From contig OX465282.1 of assembly GCA_949987705.1 (NCBI GenBank), positions 128,174,310 through 128,238,309 on the forward strand: a stretch of 64,000 nucleotides of DNA, given 5' to 3'. Below the pieces are notes generated by a model. That model was not told the DNA's origin. It did not search any database and was given only the letters and a program-made list of their open reading frames with translations. This document shows, piece by piece, positions 13,901 to 25,900 of the stretch. Positions within the stretch are counted from its first letter, which is position 1. Each line of letters opens with the position of its first letter. The position numbers and the translations under genes are program-made. The stretch comes from Thereva unica. Its lineage: Eukaryota > Arthropoda > Insecta > Diptera > Therevidae.

Positions 13901-16900
13901 GATACTATTACTGAGCCACTTGTAGTCAGACATGCTCTCGCAATGTTTTGACCTCAGTGTTTCCCAGGAATTTCACGCCTACACGTACGAGAATGGCTGA
14001 CAGGGCAGAAGTACTTGTAAGTGCAGGATACATAATGCTTGGAAAATAGAAAAATGTGGATTCGACCTTACCTAAATAAAACAAAGGTACTTAATCCAAT
14101 TCCGTCAAACGACATTAAGATGATAGTGGGAGACGCTATTGCGAAGACAGGGAAGGAAGAGGACCGTGCTGGTACCATAGGCAAATATAGCCTACACAGC
14201 TACACTAACAACAATGGTACCCGCCTAATTGATTTTGCCACATCTCGCGAAATGGACCTTTTTTCACATAGAAACAACAACAAAATGACGTGGATATCAC
14301 CCGACTAAATTACGAAGAACCAGATTGACCACGTCCTAGTAGAGAAGAGAGGCACAAACAATGTACTAGATGTAGTCCATTCAAAACGCGCGTTATGGTG
14401 TTCCAAAATAACACCGTTAAGAAAATCGAACCCTCAAGGTTTTTGGGGTAGCTGATCACGAAAATCGAGGTCCCGCGGTCCTAAAATTAGGGCGTCACCC
14501 CTAAAAATGCAAAAAAACACCCCTATTTAGGGGGTTTTCGCGATTATTTCAGTAATAATGAAAACTAATGCGATGAAATGCACTTTTTTTAATATTTATT
14601 TGCGAGGGTGGTTGATTTGTACTAAATTAAGGCGTACTTTATGATAAGGGATAGTTCTAAAGGGTTGAAACTACCCCTAAATTGGCGAAAAATTGAAAAA
14701 ATTGTAAAAAAAAAATTGTCCCCAAGTTTATGCTTCAAATTCGATTGTGGGCGTACTGTCAGGCAAAAATAAATTATTTTCAACCCTTAAGGGGTTAAAA
14801 CTACCCCTACAATAAAGTTCATTGAAAACTAGGGGGGGGGGGGGGGGGGTATGTAGGATATGGAATAAAGAATCGCTACCGCAACACTGGAAGAAAGCAA
14901 TAATATTCCCAGTGCACAAGAGTGGCAACCGACTCCACTGCAGAAGGTACAGGGGTATATCACTACTGAGCTCAGGCTACAAAGTTTTCACCGATATCCT
15001 GAAAGATAGGATAAAATCTATTGCTGAGAAAATACTGGGTGTATACCATGCGGATTTCCGTAAAAATATATCTACAACAAACCAACTATTCTGCCTAAAA
15101 CAGCTTTTAGAGAAGTTTTGGGAGAAAAATGTAAACGTATATCAGATCTTCGTAGATTTTAAACGGGCGAATGATTTAATATCTAGGGAAAGACTTATTG
15201 ACAACCTTATAGATGTTACAATACCTGAAAAATTAGTGAAGATCGGTTTTTTTTATGTGACACACTAGAGACTTAGGGAAGGCCCCTTTGTACTGTCGAC
15301 CATGTATTTATTTTGAAATGTCGAACAGCAGCTCTAGTCGGAAGATAGAGAGAGAAGTGAAGGAAAGAACTGTCACAACCTAGCTGCGGTATTTTTTTTT
15401 ATTTCACCTACTCTCAACCATTTCGCGACTCTGAACCGGGGCATCGAGAACAACTCGCTGGAGTGTTATGCCTCCTGAAACGAGTTGAATCTCATCAACC
15501 AACCGATGACATGCGCTTGGTGGAGCGGGGAAGAGAACTAGTGAAGGCTATGACAGGAGGAATCAGGAATGCAAAGAGGGAAGAAGAAAGAAGGAAAGTT
15601 ATGTAGGCGGGAAATTGGGAAAGGCTAGGACCGTGGCACCGCCGGGAATCGAACCCGAGACCTCTGGGGATAGTAGTCAGGCGCCTTACCCCTAGACTAC
15701 CGAGGCCACGGTAGTAGCACATCGTACCACGTTGGTAGCACATCGAGAATTAGCTACAGGGAGTTAGCTTTAAACGGGGTTCTGTCTAAACCTTATGTTC
15801 TCGAAAACATGTAATTTTCTGGACTTGTCCCCGCCTGGATTTGTTACATTGTTTTGCCAGAGCGGTCCACCTCATGATAGAGACATATGTCAACAATGGC
15901 CTAAAAACTTTTGTGCAAGACCATCGACTTCTAGACACCTGGCTTATTGAAGGTCTGTTACTAGCATAGAGACTATACTTACCTTCTTTTACCTCTCTTC
16001 AATGTTAAGCCCTCAAATCAGCTTTAGACCCAAAGTAAGATCTAAGTACTTAGCTGATCGGGATAAGCTCAGTGTTCGATCTTTAATTACAATAATATCG
16101 AGGTTGAATTCAAACCTGCAACACCTGCAAACTAAACTCGCTTTTGATAACTAAAGCATATCCTTTGCTAAGTAAGTCAATGACTATGTACATCTATAAA
16201 CTTCCCACTGAACTAATCTTAATACTCGTAACAGAGTCTTTGTTCAATTAGTACATAAACACAGTTTGGGTCATTGATGATTCGATAAGTTTTCCCATGA
16301 ATGAATATGACGATAGTGTTAGTAACCAAAACAATTTCAAACACGGATGTTGTTGTTCTACAACTAGTAAGCAACAAATAATCAGCATCTTCCTTATGAC
16401 TACCACGTCATCCAGGCTATTCTATCTTTTGTGTTTACGTTTAGGCTTAATGGCCAACCTATAAAAAATTAGTAAAAAAATCCCCTACTGCCTAGTTGGT
16501 ATTTAACCAAATTTCTGCGAATTTGTATAAGATCCGCTTTGTTTTTTGAACTTGAAGAATCAATGACATAGGCTGCTTACGTACGAAAATCCTATCATAT
16601 CAATAAATCATCCAGGTACCAAAAAGAGGTAGATTGTTGCCGGGAATGTAAAATAATAATTAGCTTCTTGCGAATTTGTGTATAATTGATTACAGTAACA
16701 CAATTATATCAAATAAAACCTAAAAACAAAACTCATTCTAAATGTAAGGTCAGGAAACTTATTGTTAAATTCTAAACAACATACACTAAAAATTCTAGCG
16801 TCTTCAATTAATAAAAAAATACTTAAAAGCAGTTGTTGACACATAAAAACCTTGAAAACTTCCTTAAAACATGTCTAAAATAAACGCAATAAACTCGTTT

Positions 16901-19900
16901 TATCACGTAAACAATAATTTAATTTCTGCAACTTCTTAAAAGCACCTAAAACGTGTAATTTCTAATAATATGTTTTAATTGCGCAAAAAATTGGCAATTA
17001 ACCAATTAAGCACTCCGCAATGTTGTATATTTGTGACTACGGTCACTATAAATTTAGCTTGGCAACGCCTGACCACTGTCCATAAAGACAAGGTTCGCAA
17101 TTTTTTAAAGGTTCTGCAGACCAAGAATATTCCGAATACATTTTTTTAGAATTTAATTCTCTAAAACCAATTAATTGTTGAAAACATATTTGCGGTGGTG
17201 AAGCCACACGAAAAAAAACATTGCGAATATTTTGAAGGTAACGACAGGAATTCTTCAGCAGGTGCCTTCTGCTGTAGCATTTCCGTTAAAAAATAATTGA
17301 ATTGGAAAAACACGTGCAACAATTTATTATACAAGTTTTTTGTTTTTTATTTCAATAACTTGTTCAATTATAATTGAACAAAAACAAATGTGGTTGATAA
17401 AGACGTAATTTAAACCAATTTATTAAGTTCTGGGATTAATTAAAATAATTTATTTTAATAATAAACTAGAGATTTCCTTTAGCTCGGACAATTAAAGAAT
17501 TTAATTGTAGCAAGTGCAGGTATATTTTAAATATGTAATTAATTTTAATTGTCTCGCTCACATGCGTTCCATTACGTTAGTTTAATATTATGATAAGGTC
17601 TGTTGTTAAGCCGTTACTGCGTATGCGAGTTCACGTGAGAAAAAGTGAACATTCACAGGAGCGGCGGGGCATTAGGGAGTGCAGATAGAGCCCCTATAAG
17701 CCTAGCCCCCGTGCGAATTCCCCTTTAAGGCCAACACAAAGGATATAATGCCCCATCATTCCAAATCATTGCTCCTCAATTGCGAGTGGAAAAGAGGTTC
17801 CGAAAACTTTATATTTTTAAAAGCGAGTGTGGTTTTACCAATACGCTCTCCCAACCGAGTACTTATTACCTCCAATGCTGCTTAACCTCTGTAATCGAAC
17901 CAGAACCGATCTTTTGTGTATGCTAAATAATACCCCTGACGGTCCACAATATTTTTGCCAGAAATATGAAGCCCATACAACAACAAGAACTAAAGCTTTG
18001 TATGAGTTAAACTAAAGCTTAATGCCCCGGGTTCGCTGACCTCAGCTCAATAATGTTCACTTCAACTCACATAAGTGGCTTCACCGGCTAAAGTCCAGTT
18101 CATGTTCAGTTCGTGCTTGAAATTGTTGTTGCTTTTTTGCCAAAAATTAGAAATGCAAAAGCCCACTGGAATGGCATTCCACTATTCCAGTTGATTACTC
18201 TCTTTTGAGCGAGCTTTTACGTTCAACTTCAGCTCGAAACCAGTTTGGCGAACTGAGGTTTGTTTATCCTCAGTTGAATATGTAGAACTTGTATGCAAAC
18301 AGAGATGAGCTTAGAAGTTTAGTTCGCCAATTTGCTCGAATTTGCGCAGTACAGCAGGGATATTTCTTTGAAGCCATTTAAAAAAATTTCCTAATACGTA
18401 AGGCAGATATCGTCCCATTTAATTTGAAATTTTTGCCTACTAGGGTCATTATGAAAAACTGATAATGCATACCTCACTTCAGTATCGCTGGTTTTTTTGA
18501 GTGGTGCCCATGAGGAAGCTCTTTCGGCATGCCCCTCATTTGCTACATGGAGCTCTCATGGGGAACCTGCCGGGATCTACCTCTTTAGAGATGCCCCTGA
18601 TGCAAAAACCTTTTAAAATGCTAGTCTAGTGGGTTTTTAAAAGCCCAGGCTCTACAGTTAGAAGGTCTTAATAGATCTAATATAATATATCCAGTGTTCG
18701 TATGAAAAGCTTTGCTTGTATACGGCCTTTTGACCACATTCCTTCATTGCCAGCGACCGAGATAGCTCTCCAACGTTTTGGGTCTTCAGGTGTTTATGAA
18801 ATATTTAGGGTGTGGGTTACCCCACCCAAAGCGAAAGTGCGTGTGCACTTTCCCTTCCATCCGCGCGTGCTCCGCCGCCCATGAGCATTCATACTGTCCT
18901 GAATGATAGAAAAACCAAGGAAACCACCCACTGATGTAAGCTCATATAGACAAACCAGTCTTCCAATCATTTAACATAACAATAAAGTCATATGTATACC
19001 AAATAATCTGCCAGGTAAAATTTGTAAAAGAATACTAAATTAGAGCTTCAGTAACATCGGGATCTCTAATACAGCAAGTACCTTTCCTTTACTCCCTTTA
19101 CTCGAACACGCCTCTCAGGTAAGGTCTCCTCACTACTCCTCCCAAGTTGGAAGAGTTGAATCGTTTCAAATGAAGTTTGGCCGTTTCGTACACAGTCGCC
19201 TTCCTTGGGATGACCCACTTATCCTTCCGCCTTATGAGAACAGGCTTAAATTATTCAACTAAAAATTATTGTTTAAATTACTTAAATAAGGCTTAAATTA
19301 TTCAACATAAGCGGCGTGAGGTTGCTGACGTTATATTCGTTCATCGGTTACTGAATGACAATATGGACTCAGGTTTCTTACGAAGCCAAAATGCATTTAG
19401 AGTGAGTTTTTTTTTTTTTATGTGGTAGTGCTAAGCTCAGGAGTCACCCTTTGTACTACTAGTCCGTCATGTCATTTGTCACGTCATGGTGCAATGTCTA
19501 GCAGTAAGCTTAGTACGGTAGTAATTACTACTTGAGGGGTGTACCTCTCTTGCGATTGCTGCTTCAAATCGCGTCATTAAGCCATTATCCATGCGAATTT
19601 TGAGAACGTTTGACCGCGTATACAGGATCTCACGTGCCCGCCGTACTTTGGAATATCCATTCGGGATAGCATCTGCTCGAAAGAGAGTTCTACGCAGTTC
19701 CATTCCAGCGGGAAATGGAGTTCTCTAATAGCCATGTTTGAGCACTCCTTGAAAAGCTCCCATGTACTTTTTACGCGCAGTCAGTGAAAAAATTAGAGGG
19801 AACATTGACGAGGTATACTTAAATTCCGGTACCATATTAAAATTTTCTTTACCATCGGTTTGAGTTTAGGCCAATCACAATTGCTGGCCACATTGAATAA

Positions 19901-22900
19901 ACCCTATTCGTTTTAGCTATTGTTTACACAACTATAAACCTACAAATGATAATGTTGTCTATATTACGACTATTCCAAAATCACCATCAATAACATGATC
20001 TTTGAGGGTTTACCAAAACAAAACCGAATATTAAATTCATATACGCTATTCGTTTAGAAAATCAATCAATCTAAAATAGCGATAAAACACACTCATAAAA
20101 TCCATATTTAAAAAAACAAACAAAGATACATTTCACAATTCCCAGCTTGAAGTCAATAACTTTTCAACAAGTTTTCCCAAGCAAGTAACTCAAAATTCAA
20201 ACGCATGAAAAACGATTAATTTGCATATAAAAAAACAAAATTTCCAGCTTAACCTCTAAACTAAGGCAACACGATGCACCTCCATCAAGGTTTTCTTTTA
20301 AATGCATAATCAACCTTGAGAGCTCGAAAATTTAGTCCTAAAATATTACGATTACATTATTTATTTAGGCCATGCAATCGTTTTAACGATACACTATAAT
20401 GGAGTCTCATGTTCATTCTGCGCGCATATTAAAAATTTATAACGCAGCCGCAGTTTATCCTATTGCATAAATTATTTGGCGCTGAAATTCTTAAAGTCGT
20501 GTAAAACGTGATAATTATCGTGTTTTATTTGAAGATCTGAAAGATACGAAATGGAAAATTCAAATTGGCCAGAGCGTCATTTTCATATAACAATCATTTA
20601 TACTATATATATATTTGCATTTCCCTTTTCTGTGAAGCGGATCACGTGCATCGCATATTGCATTTTAGTCATGGTTCATAAACTAACTTAGTATCTTCAA
20701 GATGATCTTTGTTAAACTTTTGAAACACTGATTGCAACATGAAGATTGTTTTGTTTTGTTTTTTTTTTTTTGCTGTTTCATGGTTTGACTTTTGTAAAAT
20801 GATTGTTTTTATTTAATTGAAAATCGTAAAACTAATTTGTATTTAAATTCTTTACTAGTTGTTCCGCTTGCAATTACTACTACCAATTTCAGGAGCGGAT
20901 CCAGAAACAATTCTTGAGGGGGGGAATCAAATTTTACTCAAAATCTGGATATGATGTTATTTGAAATAGTATTCGGTGTACAGTTAAAAATTATAGCAAC
21001 AATATTGCTCCTTAAGAATAAAGCAACACACAAGAAAAAAACACTGTAGATTGTAAAATGCTTCTACAGTCTTTTCACATTAAATTCACCCATTTGCAAA
21101 TCAAATTCACCCGCTTGAAAATTAAGTACTTCTACATTATATATTACTAGCTGGAGCCCGGCGCGCCTCGCTGCACCCATAAGCCAATAGTATGGCGTGC
21201 GCCAAAACAATTGGGAATCTCAAAATCGCTTTTCCATTCCCAAATCCCACAACGACAGTGCATCCGAAAAGAAAAATGTCACTCCTTTCGCTCATTTATA
21301 TCCCCAATAACAATTCAACGGTCTACTGTCACTCTTGACGTGGTCAAATGGAAGGAGTGTTGTTGCCCGTAAACGAATTTCGAAGGGGAAATTACAATGC
21401 AGGTGCACTTGTATTACATTTGCATTTCATACACGAAATGTTAATGTGTGTGGAATTATCATTTCCAATTTAAAGGATCGGCTAATATACTTATTTCTTG
21501 CACTAAACTTGATTTTGGAAAAGACTTCCTGGATAGTCTTCAGTATTGGAGAATGTGGTGGTAGAAAAAGTAGAGGGCGTCTTTTCTTAACAACAAAATG
21601 AATAATAGATTATGGGTTTGTAGAGCTTGACCGAACCTGGATTTACTAACATTATTATAGAAGTACTTAATTTTCAAACGTGTGAATTTGATTTGCAAAA
21701 TGGTGAATTTCAATTGCAAAAGGATGAATTTAATTTGCAAAAATGTGAATTTTATTTGTAAAAGAATTAATAGATATGATTTGCAAATGGGTGAATTTAA
21801 TGTGAAAAACGGAAACGGGGAAACGGAAACACTCAAGTTTCTATTTTTCGTAAATACCCTGTATCTGTGCGGATAGTGGAGATAGCTCCTCTCTTGAGCT
21901 ATTTTTTTCTCCAAATGTATTCAGGAATCTCCTATACTCCGGGGAAAATAGCAAAAAAACCCACGAAAGGAGACAAAATTACAAAATAACTGAAAATTGG
22001 CCTACAGCTTCCTTGTAACTTTCTAAGAAAACAATTTCGGAATCCAAAAGAAAAAAACATGGCCGGCGGAGATGTCACATTTCAATGGAAATACCCATAG
22101 GGTTTTTCCCGAGTTTTCCATGTATGTTGGTTTCTAAAAGCGATAGGACCCAAAATGTTGACAATGAAATTCTCTACAACTTTAGTTCTTATAAAAATAA
22201 CCGATTAACCCTTTGAAAGTTATTCAAGGTCAAAGATTTCGAAAATCACTTTTTGGACAAAATTTTATTCAAAAACCGGAATTTTCGATTTTTGTTTGAT
22301 TAGTCAATACAAAACGTCATTGCTTACAAAAAGTCCCCTTGTGATTTTTTCGAAAATTTAACCCTTTCGAAGTTATTCAAGGTCAAAGTTAGCAAAAATA
22401 ACTTTTAGGCCAAAAAATCACGGAAAACCCTTTTTTGAAAATTGTATTTGTAGGCAAAACATTTTTTTCATCTACTTATACCAAACATGATTGCCTGCAA
22501 AATACAATTTTCGAAAAACAAAAAACAGATTTTGAGTGATTTGATTTGAGTGTCCTCGCAGGGGGTTGTATTTCTATTTTGACTGGACTATGCCGTCTGT
22601 CAAGGGTATAAAAAAACGTTGTGTCTATTTCCACTTTTTTTTTATAAAAATACAAGGTATTTGCAAGTGCCACCACAGTACCCCTCTTTCCGATGTGATC
22701 ATTAGTCCCTGAACCTGACGGGCTTGGCTATTTTTCGAGTCCGTTTTGTATGATAACTGGGTGGTTCTTCTAATCTGATCTGGCTGTGGTCCTTTTATCA
22801 TGTAAGCCGATTTGATCCGATCGATAGATATAAAGTCTTCTTTTTATTTTCGTAAAATTTTGAAAGTCCTTGATACGTTTTATTACCTTAAAAGGTCCCT

Positions 22901-25900
22901 CGTATTGCGATGTGAGCGGTGCTCTATCCTTGTCTTCCCATATAAATACGTGTGTCATCGTGTGGAGATTCTTCGGAACGAATGATTTTCTGCGATCGTG
23001 ATTGGAATTTAGTGATGGTTTAACCGCGTCGAAGTGTAACTTGAGCTGATACACAAAGTCGTTACTTCTGGACTGGCAGAATCTAAAAAAACTCTCCTGG
23101 TAGACGAATTCCTTGACCATAGACCATCTCTGCTGTGAATGCGTTAAGGTCTTTGAACGCTGTCACTGCCGAGTAGTATTTCAGAAATCTACGTGTCCAC
23201 TGTCTCTCATTTAGTCCTCTAAAAGTAGCATTTAAAGACTTGTAAAAACCTTGCTTTGGGGATGGTATGATGCCGTATGAATACGTTTAGAACCTCATAA
23301 TAAATTGTCTCCCCTGGTCTCTTGATATCCTTAGTGGAACTCCAAATCGGCTTATCCATCCAGAATAAAATGTAACCGTATAAGGTCTCGCAAAATGCTT
23401 TTCTAAACTTCTATGGTACTTAGGGTTGAACTGCTTTTACGTTAGCATCCCAGCTGATCTTAATTCTATCATTCTTCTTTGGACGATCGAAGAACTGCTC
23501 TAGAGCTAACTGATTTTCTGCTGCCTGTGGAATGAACCCCGATAAAGAGGGTACATGTACATCCCCACGAATGTTCTTTGTGGTTCTTTTATCATGTTCG
23601 AGCATTTCAAAAAATTGAGGCCTCAGTACAATTTACTGTCGTGTAAGGGACAAATGTTCTGCCTCGTATAACTCGTGCTCAAGTGTAACCGGAGGGAATG
23701 TGTTAATCAAATAGCTCATAGAGTTATTGAGTTTTCTATTAAGCTGCATTTTTCAAATTACAACAAATTCAGATGCAGATCCATTTTGATTAGATAATAT
23801 TTCAAACTAAGGAAAGAGCTACAAGTTAAAAATAGAGGGGCATTTTTTCAAAATTTTTAAGTAGTAATTTTTATGATTATAGAGGATCCATAGTTCAATT
23901 GCTTTCACTTGACTTTTTTTTCAGAACTAAAGTAATCCATAAATCAAACCCGCCCTTCGGGGAAAGGTCCCTCATTTCCCCCCTTGTATCCGCCACTGCA
24001 ATTTGTTTTAATGAATATTTTTAAATTGTAGTAATTTTTTAAGTAATTTCCAATTATAAAAATCATGTACAACACCTCTACCACCAGGAAGCAAAGGTTC
24101 CTTAATGAAAATATTATTTATGCAGCTTCCTTTAACGAATTTTTCATAACCGAAGGACGAGAACTTAGCCATCTCGGTAATAAATCTTAATTGCCATGTC
24201 GTAAATTCTTAAACATCCCGCGCAAGCTTGATGCAACAAAATTATTAACTGACGGAAACATATGCCTACACAAAATGCAGGTACCACCATGTCCAACAAC
24301 AGGCAATTGACCACAGACAGTTGAACAGCTCTTGAGCCGTTCAATCTCGAAGAAATTGGCTGATTAAAGGTCAACTTTCGTTTTTACCGCCGTAACTTAG
24401 GGCCCCTTTCAATAGCGGCTAATTTACGCAAAAGCAAAAACCCAAAAAATAAACAACAACAACAACAACAGCAACAAGAAATCACTAAGAAGATTGGATA
24501 TTTATCGGGGCAAGTTTTCCATAATTTTCTTAATACATTCGGGCATAAAAATGCGCAACAAAAATATTTTCTCAGACGTCGAGACCCATCTCCTTGAAGT
24601 GTCATCTTGACGAACGGCCCTTAAAGAACTGCAATACCGATGGCGAGATGTTGCGAGACCTTCAGGTTTGATGCGTGTGCATAATTTGGTCATTTCTTTT
24701 CTTTTTGCGCATACAAAATTTACGATATCACTTTATAGCAGGCGACTTTAACTTGTAATTATAGTTTCCCACTTGGAATTTATGTGGGACAAGTGACAAA
24801 TTAATACGGATTTACGGGTGCGATGGGAAGTGATAAATTGTGAAAAATACGATATGATAATTTCCACGCCGCCGGGTGTTGTTGGTGATAATGAGCACTT
24901 GTCGCTGTAGTCTTTAAACAAAAGATATTTACAGAAATTGGTTATGATTCTTTTCCCGTAATTTATTCGATTAAAATATTCACTTTTCACCACGAAACTT
25001 ATTCCGAGTTTATGAGCAGCGTAAGTTCTTTTCATGGTAAACAACCTAAGGATATTCATGGCTTACATTATTTATGCATCCCAAAGGCACCTACTTTATA
25101 GAGTCATTTGGGCTTGATATGCCACTGTTAAAGGACGTATTGTCTCACCATTCCAAGCCCAAATTCAGGCAAGTAGGTAATTGTTTATGACTCATGATAT
25201 GATTTATAATAAATGTTTACATGAATTACTTCAGCAAGTAATATGTTAGGCGGTGGTCAGTCATCAGCGGAATAGGGGGAATAACATGTAGCATAACGTA
25301 ACGAAAAACCGAAAATGATTTACGAATTTTCTCATGGAATATTTAAACTTTTTACAGAACTTGAGCTACAAAACATCTAGCCGTTACCCTCTCAAAATAT
25401 AAAGCTGACATTACCAAGTAAAAACTTGGTCGTTGCAAGAAATAGATTTGCGGGTAAAGGTATCCATAAAGGCACCTGGGTATCATCTCCTGATGGGCCA
25501 TTTGCAACTAAATAGACCATGTGTTGATAGACCGCCGCCACCTTTCGGGTCTGATAACGATACGAACGTACCGGGTGCCAACTTCGACTCGCATCACTAT
25601 CTTGTTGGTATGGTGCTCCGAGAGCGCATTACAACGCTGAAAAGCTTTGTATCCGCTGATAAAGCTCGAATCAACACAGCTGCACTACGCAATGAATTGG
25701 CCAGAAACAGCTACAGTCATGCATTAGAACACGCCTCTAGTCCTAGTAATGAGATGACAACAAACCATGACCAATGAGACTAGCCAAGTAAAGGTATCCG
25801 GAAAACTTTCCAGAACAATCAACATCTATAATGGACTCCAACAAGGGCACGATCTGGCCTGATTTTTTTCAACCTGGCGTTGGAGAAAATGATCCAAGAT

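Larger units (their letters stand above)
20890..23998. mobile_element. Composite DNA element with CAGTGGCGGAT-type inverted ends
   Basis: The left end CAGGAGCGGATCC and the right end (complement CAGTGGCGGATAC) are inverted, each followed by a G-rich run. They are flanked exactly by CAATTT on both sides (20884-20889 and 23999-24004), a probable 6-bp target duplication. The inside is a mosaic: a foldback with about 21-bp units (21063-21815), a repeat shared with 56.6 kb, and a gypsy pol fragment. No transposase of its own is visible. The superfamily is possibly hAT with atypical duplication length. Confidence 0.6.

Noticed and set aside
22690..23625. Complete endogenous retrovirus-like element
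   Set aside because: Only the RT end and integrase C-terminal parts are present, with many breaks; no LTRs, gag or env region were seen.
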